DNA of 45,443 nucleotides from Chlamydiota bacterium (GTDB lineage Bacteria; Chlamydiota; Chlamydiia; Chlamydiales; Parachlamydiaceae). Both the position numbers and the translations under genes were made by a program. The notes under the pieces are model-generated. The model was given only the letters and a program-made list of their open reading frames with translations, did no database searches and was not told the DNA's origin. The stretch spans positions 1 to 45,443 of the forward strand of contig JABDAE010000011.1 in assembly GCA_013289325.1 (NCBI GenBank). The letters are read 5' to 3'. Shown here in pieces: positions 23,254-31,193 of this stretch (positions are counted from its first letter, which is position 1; each line of letters starts with the position of its first letter).

Positions 23254-24728
23254 GTGCCACCTATGGCTTTAATAAGCTGAATTGTAGAAAAGTAGCGAAG
23301 TTGTAAAACGTTGATCGCACTCACCTCAGCTTGGAGTAAATACCTCTCACTTTCAACTACTTCTAAATAGTTGACAAGACCTCTTTTATAGCGATCGGTG
23401 GAAAGACCTGCAGTCTTTGCAGCGGCATCTACCGATTTTTTCAAACTCTCATATTGTCGCGATTCCCACTCTATGTTTGAAAGCGCATCATCGATCTCTT
23501 GAAAAGCGATTAATACCTGATTTTCATAGGCCTTTACTGCTTGCCGCACTCTTGCTGCCGTAGCTTGTACGTTGCTATCCTTCCTTCCCGCATCAAATAT
23601 ATTTTGTATGGCAGTAATGCAAAATGACGAAAGATGCCCTTGCCAGGAGAGTAAATGGCGAAGATCGGGGCTAGATAACCCTTGCTGACCTGATAAACTG
23701 ATTTCAGGGAAATAAGCAGCAAGAGCTACTCCTATTAACGCATGTTGAGAGGCGATTTGCCTTTCTTTTTCTGCGATATCGGGGCGATTTAGTAGCACGA
23801 TAGACGGAAGAGAAGCTGGCACGAGAGGGGGAGCCTCAATGAGTGGATTGTGGGGTAGTTTAAATGTGGAAGAGGGGGTGCCGATAAGTGTTGCAATTTG
23901 ATTTTCTGCGATATTTCTTCTTTTTAATGCGTTGCAAAGCTCTGCATCTGCGTTAGTGTATTCAAGTGAGGCTTGCGAAACATCTATATAGTTAGTAAGA
24001 CCGCCTTCCCATCTTGCATGGTTGACTTCTAAAGCATCTTTTCTCACTTTTTTAGTTTTTTCCAAAAGCAAGATAAGTTCATCTAAAGATCTCATTTGAT
24101 AAAATGAGGAAGCAAGATCTGTTGTAAGAGTTAAGATTGCGGCATGATACGCTTCACACTCTGCTTCGGCGTTAAAGATAGCCGAATTGAGCTCTCCCCG
24201 ATATTTGCCAAAAAGGTCGAGCTGGTACTTGTAGTCAATGGGTAACGAATCTGTAATTTGTCGCATTCTATAGACATTTTTTACTTGATTTAAGCCAGGT
24301 ATTACTTGATTCAAACCAGGTATTACTTGATTTAAGCCAGAATCTTGAAGGGCAAAACCTGGAGGTGGTTGCCATTTAACTAGCGATTCCTGATTGCAAT
24401 AACTTGGGGAAAAATTTATATTAGGGAAAAGAGCTGATCTATGGATACCCGCAACAGCTCTTGCCTCGATTACTTTTTCCATCGCAATGGCAAGGGTTGG
24501 ACTATTTGCAAGGGCACAATCTTGTAGTTCATTTAATGTTTCATCATGAAAAACATACCACCAATGGTCCACTTGAGGTGTATCTAAAGAAGGATTTTGT
24601 CCTTTCCACTCGCTTGGAATTTCAACTTCCGTAACCTGATAAGATGGGCCTAACTGACAGCTGGTGAAAGTAAAAATCGCAAAGGTAAAGAAAATAGACT
24701 TCTTAAGTAATTTTACGGGCCATTTCAT
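23232..24728 (-). CDS. outer membrane efflux lipoprotein, TolC/NodT family
   Basis: A 498-residue outer membrane factor. A lipoprotein signal peptide ends with TSCQLG (Cys24). PSYQVTEVEIPSEW and VDHWWYVFHDETLNELQDCA are the usual start of NodT/OprM-type lipoproteins, and the two repeated helical hairpin halves follow (LNRPDIAEKERQIASQHALI; YKRGLVNYLEVVESER). Residues about 127-149 contain three GLNQVIP-type units encoded by a 21-bp tandem repeat, an expansion not usual for the family. The gene begins seven bases after the adaptor gene stops and overlaps malQ. It forms the outer membrane channel for the adaptor and permease upstream. Confidence 0.92.
   Translation of the reverse strand: MKWPVKLLKKSIFFTFAIFTFTSCQLGPSYQVTEVEIPSEWKGQNPSLDTPQVDHWWYVFHDETLNELQDCALANSPTLAIAMEKVIEARAVAGIHRSALFPNINFSPSYCNQESLVKWQPPPGFALQDSGLNQVIPGLNQVIPGLNQVKNVYRMRQITDSLPIDYKYQLDLFGKYRGELNSAIFNAEAECEAYHAAILTLTTDLASSFYQMRSLDELILLLEKTKKVRKDALEVNHARWEGGLTNYIDVSQASLEYTNADAELCNALKRRNIAENQIATLIGTPSSTFKLPHNPLIEAPPLVPASLPSIVLLNRPDIAEKERQIASQHALIGVALAAYFPEISLSGQQGLSSPDLRHLLSWQGHLSSFCITAIQNIFDAGRKDSNVQATAARVRQAVKAYENQVLIAFQEIDDALSNIEWESRQYESLKKSVDAAAKTAGLSTDRYKRGLVNYLEVVESERYLLQAEVSAINVLQLRYFSTIQLIKAIGGTWQAPQY
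24280..24342. repeat. three 21-bp tandem repeats inside the outer membrane factor gene
   Basis: Units at 24280-24300, 24301-24321 and 24322-24342 read ATTACTTGATTTAAGCCAGG plus T, with a few changes. Each encodes seven residues (GLNQVIP on the minus strand). In-frame copy-number change would lengthen or shorten the protein by seven residues. Confidence 0.85.
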
Positions 24729-24734
24729 TACTTT

Positions 24735-25613
24735 CTAGCTCCTTTCGATAAATAAATCGACTTGCTGGCCGACATATAGATGGTACTTTTCTGGTTGCTC
24801 ACATGAATAGATAACCTGCAGTACTCTCGTATCGACGCGTTCGTTGGCCATTCCTGTAAGAGATACCTTAGGTAAGATATAGGGCTCGAGTCTCACAAAC
24901 GTCAAAGGGATATTGATCAATGGGTTGTTTTTTGGAAATGCCACAGCTTTTGCTAAAGGATTAAACAAACTAGCATTTTGTTCATCGATGTCAGCTCTAA
25001 TCTGTATGTGCGATAAGTCTCCAAGTAGCATCGTGGGTATGTTTTTAGCTACATATTCCCCTTCGCGGATATTGCATTGTAAAATAGTCCCATCTTTAGG
25101 AGCTCTGATTGTAAGTCTATCGATGAGGGTTTTAGTTTGGATCATAGCTGCAAGAGTTGATTTTAATTCAGCTTTTGCGATGAGTACCGCATTTTCTTTT
25201 GTGTCAATTTCGCTAATACTTACTGCACGCGGATCATTTATGTTTTTTAAGAGGTTTAATTGATCTTGTAATTGCTTTAAACAGGCTTTTGCAATTTCTG
25301 CCGCCGACTCTTGATAGATCAATAAGGCCGTAAGTGGGCGAGAGTCAATTTCATAAAGGGGATCACCCTTTTTCACAACATCACAAGAAGAGGCAAAGAC
25401 TTTTACGACGATGCCCTCTTCCGGTGTTCCGATCATGATATTTTTATCCACAGCCTCAAGAATTCCGGAAGCTGCAATAGCATGCGCAAAGGGCGTTGAG
25501 ATTGGCAGGGCGATAGGGACAGCAATAGGTTGTGGAGTATTTAAGATATATAATAAGATTGCAAATCCAAGTACGCCCATAAGAGATAAATAAAGCACAG
25601 GTAATTTATACAC
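24735..25613 (-). CDS. HlyD/DevB-type membrane fusion protein
   Basis: A 292-residue periplasmic adaptor. Residues 6-23 are an N-terminal membrane anchor (VLYLSLMGVLGFAILLYI). GILEAVDKNIMIGTPEEGIVVKVFA is the first half of the lipoyl/biotinyl-like domain and LTIRAPKDGTILQCNIREGEYV is the second. Between them are two helices of a hairpin (residues about 100-165). The C-terminal beta-barrel includes LSHIQIRADIDEQNASLF. It is rather short, as in DevB-like adaptors. It lies between the permease (63 bases upstream) and the outer membrane factor (seven bases downstream). Confidence 0.9.
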   Translation of the reverse strand: MYKLPVLYLSLMGVLGFAILLYILNTPQPIAVPIALPISTPFAHAIAASGILEAVDKNIMIGTPEEGIVVKVFASSCDVVKKGDPLYEIDSRPLTALLIYQESAAEIAKACLKQLQDQLNLLKNINDPRAVSISEIDTKENAVLIAKAELKSTLAAMIQTKTLIDRLTIRAPKDGTILQCNIREGEYVAKNIPTMLLGDLSHIQIRADIDEQNASLFNPLAKAVAFPKNNPLINIPLTFVRLEPYILPKVSLTGMANERVDTRVLQVIYSCEQPEKYHLYVGQQVDLFIERS

Positions 25614-25676
25614 AAACTACCTCAAAATTTGGAATTTTGGCCAAGTGAAAGCCCTGTGGGGGCGATATAACAACTG

Positions 25677-26816
25677 TCATGTGCGAAAAACCTCTGCAAC
25701 AGTTAAGCGATTGATCTTACGTATACCTATCCACGCTGCGGTCATACATATGCACAAAATAGCAAAGAAAATAACAAAAGGAACGATATAGGGCAAATGA
25801 TAGGGAATTGTTAAATGCTGCAAGGCATAGAAGCCAAACAGAGTAGCAAATCCAACACCGATTCCATATCCAAGAGAGCCTACGGTGATCGCTTGTAGGA
25901 TGAGCATTAAGCAAAGAAGCCTATTATTAATTCCCATGGCTTTTAAAGCACCAATGCTGTCTAAGTTTTCTGTAATGAATGCGTAAAAGGTCTGTCCCGC
26001 CACTGCAATTCCGACGATGATTCCAATTGCAACAGTTGTTGCAATGGCAATGGGGATGACGGTGTTGCGACAATACCAAATCATAGTGCTCCAGAGCAAC
26101 TCTTTATGTGTATAGGCTAATAGCCCGGTTTCTTCCGTAATCTTTTTAGTTAAATCGGCTATGTTTATATTCGTCATAGGAGTGACGAGAATAAATGAGA
26201 GGGTTCGGTTGGAGTTGGAAATCTTTTTGGCAGTCTCATAAGTCGTATACCCTATCGGATCGCCAAAGAAAGAAAGAGAATTGACTTTGCAGATCCCAAC
26301 TATTTTTAGTTCTTGATAGCGGATGCTGATAGTATCATTGATTTTTATATTTTTCTTGCTGGCTTTTGAAAGTAATTTTAAGCCATATTGATCGACGATA
26401 ATGCCATTAGGTTGCCATAAACTTTTAATGTCGCCTTCGATCATGGTGGCGGGAGCTCCGGTTAATGTTGCTGTCTCAACACCAAAAATTTCCATTGTTG
26501 AGAGTTTGCCATTATTTAGTTTAACTTGATGGCGCGCATAGTATAGGGGAGTAGCAGTGCTAACTCCCTGTACAGAAGCAACTCTGGTAAGATCCGTATC
26601 TTTTATGGGCACGACACCTGCGATATGCACGACATTTGGATCTACGACCCAAATAGGGGCTCTGATATTATTTAAAGTGGATGTAGTTCTTAGCATTACG
26701 CCAAAGAAAATGGCAATTTGTTGAGTAATTAAGAAAGTAGAAAAAGCAAGAACTGATACGAGTAGCAAGTATTTGCTGCGGTCGTTTAAGAGCATTTTGA
26801 TGGCAGTTTGCAGCAT
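25677..26816 (-). CDS. ABC exporter permease, MacB/DevC-like
   Basis: 379 residues from the ATG at 26816 (MLQTAIKMLLNDRSKYLLLV). The frame is open to 26900, but that part covers the intrinsic terminator of the upstream porin gene, so the later start is preferred. One N-terminal transmembrane helix (residues about 18-40) is followed by a periplasmic MacB_PCD domain (IRAPIWVVDPNVVHIAGVVP, then VQGVSTATPLYYARHQV) and three C-terminal helices in FtsX style (IVGIAVAGQTFYAFITENLD, GALKAMG). This is the DevC topology. No ATP-binding subunit is encoded in this window. Together with the adaptor and the outer membrane factor it would export a substrate that cannot be deduced. Confidence 0.88.
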   Translation of the reverse strand: MLQTAIKMLLNDRSKYLLLVSVLAFSTFLITQQIAIFFGVMLRTTSTLNNIRAPIWVVDPNVVHIAGVVPIKDTDLTRVASVQGVSTATPLYYARHQVKLNNGKLSTMEIFGVETATLTGAPATMIEGDIKSLWQPNGIIVDQYGLKLLSKASKKNIKINDTISIRYQELKIVGICKVNSLSFFGDPIGYTTYETAKKISNSNRTLSFILVTPMTNINIADLTKKITEETGLLAYTHKELLWSTMIWYCRNTVIPIAIATTVAIGIIVGIAVAGQTFYAFITENLDSIGALKAMGINNRLLCLMLILQAITVGSLGYGIGVGFATLFGFYALQHLTIPYHLPYIVPFVIFFAILCICMTAAWIGIRKINRLTVAEVFRT

Positions 26817-26866
26817 TGAACTTGAGTTGTTTGAAGTAAACGAAAGAAAAATATCTAAAAAAAAAA

Positions 26867-26897
26867 TGGGGTGCTTTCCAAAAAAGAAAGCACCCCA
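26867..26897 (-). terminator. strong intrinsic terminator of the MOMP-like gene
   Basis: TGGGGTGCTTTC (26867-26878) and GAAAGCACCCCA (26886-26897) form a perfect 12-bp GC-rich stem with a seven-base loop. On the minus strand it is followed directly by nine T. It closes the porin transcript before the permease gene. Confidence 0.93.
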
Positions 26898-26926
26898 CAA
26901 AATTTAGCAAGTTTTGCGCCTAATTC

Positions 26927-28063
26927 TTAGAATGAAACGCCAACGCTTAAGTCAAGACCATGGAGCACGAGGTCGCCAGGAACACGTGATGTGTTAACTG
27001 TAGTCGCAAAGTCAGAAGTTGGTGCCATCCACTGATTCCACCAGTATTGAACTTCGTAACCTAAAGAAACACGCACATATGTGTTTTGGCAGTAGCAAGT
27101 TTCCCAAGATAAACCGAGCATGAGGTCGGCGCAAGGACGAACTCTATCTTCAGATCTTGGTTTGATGCTTTCTGCTACATTGAAGGGATTCTCAGCAGGA
27201 AAGTCAACTACGTTGCCTTCATGGTCTGGTTGAACGTCAACTTGAGGAGTGCTTGTCTTGATAGCTGCATGGTAATCGCAATCTGCTTGTCCGCAAAGAA
27301 GCGATGTGCCAGCGCGGCTGATCACGCTAAATCCACAACCAACAGCCCAGTTAGTGTCAATACCAACGCGAGGACCTACTCCCCAGAAGTTGTTTGTCTT
27401 TCTAACAGTGATAGGGCCTAAAGTATGCGTGTATTTAACATGTTGTGTTTGATCGATCACAGCACCGCGAAGTCCGATAAATGGACGAAATTCAAGTCCA
27501 TTGCATGGGCAGAACTTAGCGCCAGCTGTCAAATCAAGAACATCATACTGAAGTTCATGTTTTTGTTTTGCACGGCTTGGAAGGCTTGTTGCAGTTTCTG
27601 TGCCAACAGCGATAAGACTCGCTTCGTCTGCAAGCCACAAAATAGTAGCTGTTGGAACGACGTTAACTTCACTTGCGCATGTGCTTGATGAAGAGTCATT
27701 TCGATACCAAGTCCAGTCTGCAGCCAAATCCCAGCATGTGCATGGCACTTTGTAGCCGGCACCGATACGGAAACCTGAATTCCACTCTGCATCTGGTTCA
27801 TATATGAAGCCAGGAACACGAGCGCTTATACCATTTGGCGCAGTCGCATCTGCAAATACGTTAAATGTTTCAGCATATTGAAGGCCATCTTCTTGCATCT
27901 GCCATAAAAGGTAATCAGCATGCACGCTAAAACCGTTGTCGCAGCATTCAGTTGGGGTGCCGCATGGTGCTGGAGGACAGCAATCGCCATAAGATCCTTG
28001 AGCGTATGAACTTGCGCTAGCAACTAATGCTGCGCCAGTCATTAATTTTGAAATTACATTCAC
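26927..28063 (-). CDS. Lpg1974/MOMP-like family outer membrane porin, cysteine-rich
   Basis: A 378-residue outer membrane beta-barrel. The start is GTG at 28063 with AGGAG seven bases upstream. A signal peptide covers residues 1-22 (MNVISKLMTGAALVASASSYA). The mature protein has 16 cysteines, several paired (DCCPPAPC, TECC, CTCW, CPCN, CYCQ), suggesting disulfide cross-linking as in the chlamydial outer membrane complex. HADYLLWQMQEDGLQYAE, SGFRIGAGYKVPC and FRPFIGLRGAVIDQ are typical of the Legionella Lpg1974-like family that is expanded in Simkania- and Waddlia-type chlamydiae. It ends in Phe after LSVGVSF, as needed for barrel insertion. It is transcribed alone, with a strong terminator. 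The likely role is porin and structural envelope protein. Confidence 0.9.
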   Translation of the reverse strand: MNVISKLMTGAALVASASSYAQGSYGDCCPPAPCGTPTECCDNGFSVHADYLLWQMQEDGLQYAETFNVFADATAPNGISARVPGFIYEPDAEWNSGFRIGAGYKVPCTCWDLAADWTWYRNDSSSSTCASEVNVVPTATILWLADEASLIAVGTETATSLPSRAKQKHELQYDVLDLTAGAKFCPCNGLEFRPFIGLRGAVIDQTQHVKYTHTLGPITVRKTNNFWGVGPRVGIDTNWAVGCGFSVISRAGTSLLCGQADCDYHAAIKTSTPQVDVQPDHEGNVVDFPAENPFNVAESIKPRSEDRVRPCADLMLGLSWETCYCQNTYVRVSLGYEVQYWWNQWMAPTSDFATTVNTSRVPGDLVLHGLDLSVGVSF

Positions 28064-28390
28064 AATACATCTCCTAATGTTATTAAGAATGAGTAAATAA
28101 GTTTTGAATTTTGCTCTCTTGTACAGTGTAAATCCTGACTCGTCTTATCGAGTTGACAGGCTTTACAAGTATTCCAAAAGCCAATTTTCTATTGCTTATC
28201 GACACCTTCTATTGATGATGATGCCTACTTGTACCATATGCAAAAGATTTTCGTCTAATGTTTTTTTTTGAGCGAATATAGCGCTTGAAAAGGAACTGAT
28301 TTTGAAATATCATTTTATACCGAAAGTGTTTCACAATTTGGATTTTCTCTTTGCCAAAAATCCAAATTGTGAAATACTTTCTGTGTAACT
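28064..28390. other. divergent intergenic region carrying a palindromic repeat
   Basis: A 327-base region between the divergently transcribed MOMP-like gene and rnc, so promoters for both must lie here. TTTACA on the minus strand near 28128-28133 could be a -35 box for the porin, but no clear -10 is seen. The palindrome at 28316-28387 occupies the rnc side and ends four bases before the rnc ATG. Confidence 0.5.
28316..28387. repeat. palindromic repeat directly before rnc
   Basis: GAAAGTGTTTCACAATTTGG (28322-28341) continues with ATTTT, and the 25-base arm pairs with 28357-28381 with one mismatch around a ten-base loop. The outer part TATACC on the left is degenerate on the right (TGTGTA). 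Single arms or similar pieces occur at 13413-13442, and weaker ones (CAAAATTTG.AATTTTG) near 5957 and 25622. In the rnc mRNA it would form a long hairpin over the ribosome-binding region, a possible RNase III substrate. Confidence 0.7.
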
Positions 28391-29122
28391 ATGAATGATG
28401 TTTTTGGCCTTACTTCTTCAATTTCAGCAATTGAGTCAAAGATTGGCTATCGTTTTAAGGATCGGTCGCTTCTCACTCTTGCATTTATCCATCGCTCGTG
28501 TGTCAACGAAAGCCGATTGGTCACATCTCACAATGAACGACTTGAGTTTCTCGGCGATTCGATTCTCGGAATGGTGACGGCTGAATATGTGTATTTAAGT
28601 TGTCCTAATGTGCCAGAAGGAGAGCTATCTTCTTTAAGATCGCGTCTTGTTGAAGCGGCTTCTTGCGTGACATATTTAAAAAAGCTTGGTGTGGAAGATT
28701 ATATCTTACTCGGCAAAGGGGAGCGCTTAAACGATGGCCGTGGAAGGGAGTCGATTTTAGCAGACCTATTTGAAGCAATCATTGGCGCTATTTATTTAGA
28801 TGGGGGAATTGAAGCTGTTAAAACCTTTTATTTTTCTCATTTTTTGAAGGAGATTGAGGCTATTTTAGAAAACCCCATGCGCAATTGGAAAGCCCTGCTT
28901 CAAGATTATTGCCAAAAGAAATATCAAAGTAAACCTATTTACGAGTTACAAAGTGCTTTAGGACCAGAGCACAGCAGACTTTTTACAGTTGTTGTGATGA
29001 TCAATCATGTGGAACTTGGAAGAGGGTCTGGTGCATCTAAAAAGGAAGCACAGCAAAAAGCTGCTGCAGATGCTATTGTCAAATTAGAATTTAAAGAGAC
29101 GAAAAACGATGGCGCTAGCTAA
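28391..29122 (+). CDS. rnc: ribonuclease III
   Basis: A 243-residue double-strand-specific RNase that matures rRNA and processes structured mRNAs. The signature NERLEFLGDS is at 48-57, with the catalytic Asp and Glu pattern completed by LADLFEAIIGAIYLDGG. The C-terminal double-stranded RNA-binding domain (about 165-235) includes NWKALLQDYCQKKY and GSGASKKEAQQKAAADAI. The length is normal. No ribosome site is visible because the palindromic repeat ends four bases before the ATG. The 3' end overlaps radA by 14 bases, the first of a run of tightly packed genes. Confidence 0.95.
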   Translation: MNDVFGLTSSISAIESKIGYRFKDRSLLTLAFIHRSCVNESRLVTSHNERLEFLGDSILGMVTAEYVYLSCPNVPEGELSSLRSRLVEAASCVTYLKKLGVEDYILLGKGERLNDGRGRESILADLFEAIIGAIYLDGGIEAVKTFYFSHFLKEIEAILENPMRNWKALLQDYCQKKYQSKPIYELQSALGPEHSRLFTVVVMINHVELGRGSGASKKEAQQKAAADAIVKLEFKETKNDGAS

Positions 29123-30485
29123 GCAAAAAAGCGTTTGGTATTGCAGCGAATGTGGACACAAACAGACGAAATGGACAGGTCAATGTCCACAATGTACCAA
29201 GTGGAATACTATCCAAGAAGAAATTGTGTTTGCAGCCACAACAAGAAAATTTGATGGCCAGCCTACCTTGCCTCTTCAACCTATCCGTTTAAAAGATGTT
29301 TCATTGACAGAAACTCCACGTATTACGACAGGTTTACATGAATTTGATCATTTGATCGGGGGTGGCATTGTCCCGGGTTCATTAAACTTAATAGGAGGCG
29401 ATCCCGGAATTGGCAAGTCGACACTGATGTTGCAACTGTCTCACAGGCTTTCTATCCAAGGATTAACTGTCTTATACATTTGCGGCGAAGAATCAATTGA
29501 GCAGACGACTATGCGTGCAAAGCGCCTTGGCATCGAATGCGATAATTTACTTCTCTTAAGCGAAACAAACTTTGACTATCTAAAAGTGCATATCGATGCA
29601 ATTAATCCAGATGTGGTCATCGTAGACTCCATTCAGATTGTTTACAAGAGCGAGATTACCTCATCGCCGGGCTCAGTTTCTCAAGTGCGAGAGGTCACAA
29701 CAGAATTTATGCATCTTGCAAAAGGCAAGGGCATTGCCATCTTTTTGATTGGTCATGTGACAAAGGCAGGAGAGATTGCAGGTCCAAGAGTTTTAGAGCA
29801 CCTTGTAGATACTGTTCTTTACTTTGAAGGGGAAAAGCAATACGACTATAGAATGATTCGAGTGGTCAAAAATCGATTTGGACCCACCGATGAAATTGCC
29901 GTCTTTCAGATGGGCTCAAAAGGTCTTGTAGAGATAGCAAATCCCTCTCAGCTATTTTTACAAGAGAGAATGAAAGGGATTGTGGGGTCTGTGATCATCC
30001 CTACAATAGAAGGTTCAAGGCCTATTTTGATAGAAGTGCAAGCTTTAGTGACTGAGACAGCTTTTCAAACTCCCTCTAGACGCTGCACAGGACTTGATCA
30101 AAATAGGCTAGCGCTTCTTTTGGCCGTCCTTGAAAAAAGGATGTCTTATCAGCTTTATAAGTGCGATGTTTTCGTCTCTATTGCAGGGGGCATTAAAATC
30201 TTAGAGCCGGCAATAGATTTAGGTGTTCTTGCGGCCATTGCCTCATCTCTTCGCAATCGCCGTGTTGATCCTGAAACAACAGTTGTGGGCGAGGTGGGTT
30301 TAGGGGGAGAGCTACGCAGCATCCCTAGAATTGAAAGCCGCATTAAAGAGGCCATCCATATGGGCTTTTCTCGAATGGTTCTTCCTAAGAGAAATCTTAA
30401 AGGCGTCCCAGAATCCCTAACAAAAAAAATTGCGCTCATCGGAGTCGATGTCGTGGATCAAGCAGTGGAGATCTTAATTTCATGA
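29109..30485 (+). CDS. radA: DNA repair protein RadA (Sms)
   Basis: A 458-residue RadA, a RecA-like branch-migration ATPase acting in recombination repair. The zinc finger CSECGHKQTKWTGQCPQC is at 13-30, Walker A GGDPGIGKST at about 96-105, the RadA-specific KNRFG at about 253, and a C-terminal Lon-protease-like domain (VFVSIAGGIKILEPAIDLGV; VVGEVGLGGELRSIPR). The length is normal. It overlaps rnc by 14 bases and hemC by four (ATGA). The order rnc-radA-hemC is the one I recall from Chlamydia. Confidence 0.95.
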   Translation: MALAKQKSVWYCSECGHKQTKWTGQCPQCTKWNTIQEEIVFAATTRKFDGQPTLPLQPIRLKDVSLTETPRITTGLHEFDHLIGGGIVPGSLNLIGGDPGIGKSTLMLQLSHRLSIQGLTVLYICGEESIEQTTMRAKRLGIECDNLLLLSETNFDYLKVHIDAINPDVVIVDSIQIVYKSEITSSPGSVSQVREVTTEFMHLAKGKGIAIFLIGHVTKAGEIAGPRVLEHLVDTVLYFEGEKQYDYRMIRVVKNRFGPTDEIAVFQMGSKGLVEIANPSQLFLQERMKGIVGSVIIPTIEGSRPILIEVQALVTETAFQTPSRRCTGLDQNRLALLLAVLEKRMSYQLYKCDVFVSIAGGIKILEPAIDLGVLAAIASSLRNRRVDPETTVVGEVGLGGELRSIPRIESRIKEAIHMGFSRMVLPKRNLKGVPESLTKKIALIGVDVVDQAVEILIS

Positions 30486-31162
30486 AAATAAAAGTAGGTT
30501 CCAGACGCTCTCCTCTTGCAAGAGCGCAAGTTGAAGAGGTGTTAGTGGCAATTAGATCTTTTTATCCTCAAATTGCATTTGATGTTGAACTGGCAGATAG
30601 CACAGGGGATTTAGACAAGAAAACATCACTTCGCTCTTTAGGAAAGACAGATTTTTTTACTAAAGAGATCGATGAAATGGTACTACAAGGCAAATGCCGC
30701 ATCGGAATACACTCCGCTAAAGATCTTCCAGATCCAATTCCAAAAGGTCTTTGCATTGTTGCAATAACTTTAGGGCTTACTTCTTCTGATTCTTTGGTAT
30801 TGCGTATGACCCAAGATTTTAAAGCTCTTAAAAAAGGAGCGGTGATTGCCACGAGCGCCTTAAGAAGAGAAGAAGCTGTTCAAGCACTTTGTCCAGACCA
30901 ACAATTTTCGTTCATTGACTTAAGAGGGACCATAGGGGAGCGTTTGAGTCTTTTAGATAAGGGGGTGGCCGATGGGGTTGTCGTCGCAGAATGTGCCTTA
31001 ATTCGATTAGGTCTTACGCATCTTAACCGCGTCAAACTGCCTGGCGATACAACCCCTTTGCAAGGACAGCTTGCCATTTTGGCAAGAGAGGGCGATCAGG
31101 AAATGATCGCACTATTTAAAGATTTGGATACGCGTGTCTATACATATACACAAGCAACCTAA
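30482..31162 (+). CDS. hemC: porphobilinogen deaminase, short chlamydial form
   Basis: A 226-residue hydroxymethylbilane synthase, which joins four porphobilinogens on the way to haem. GSRRSPLARAQVEEV, LGKTDFFTKEIDEMVLQG and IHSAKDLPDPIP with catalytic Asp81 are present, as are ATSALRREEAVQAL and IDLRGTIGERL. The family is usually about 300 residues. Here domain 3, including the cysteine that anchors the dipyrromethane cofactor (in a GGCQVP-type motif), is absent: the frame ends shortly after LQGQLAILAREGDQE. Chlamydial HemC proteins are known to be short, so this is probably not a recent truncation. The 3' end forms a large inverted repeat with the start of hemD. Confidence 0.9.
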   Translation: MKIKVGSRRSPLARAQVEEVLVAIRSFYPQIAFDVELADSTGDLDKKTSLRSLGKTDFFTKEIDEMVLQGKCRIGIHSAKDLPDPIPKGLCIVAITLGLTSSDSLVLRMTQDFKALKKGAVIATSALRREEAVQALCPDQQFSFIDLRGTIGERLSLLDKGVADGVVVAECALIRLGLTHLNRVKLPGDTTPLQGQLAILAREGDQEMIALFKDLDTRVYTYTQAT

Positions 31163-31193
31163 AAAGTTGGATTTTTGAGGTTGCTTGTGTATA
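31145..31193. repeat. 16-bp perfect inverted repeat bridging hemC stop and hemD start
   Basis: TATACACAAGCAACCT (31145-31160) and AGGTTGCTTGTGTATA (31178-31193) are exact complements. The 17-base spacer itself contains AAAAA and TTTTT that extend the stem. The hemC stop codon (31160-31162) lies at the left edge and the TTG/GTG starts of hemD lie in the right arm. It could terminate transcription or sequester the hemD start. Confidence 0.8.

Noticed and set aside
25658-25664. GGGGGCG between permease and adaptor genes, complementary to the tRNA-like 3' fragment at 9695
   Set aside because: It is 16 kb away and not followed by a D-arm or any other tRNA or tmRNA feature, so this is a chance match.
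26817-26900. Extended N-terminus of the ABC permease
   Set aside because: The extension covers the GC-rich terminator hairpin and its T-tract, so translation of that part is implausible; the ATG at 26816 is preferred.
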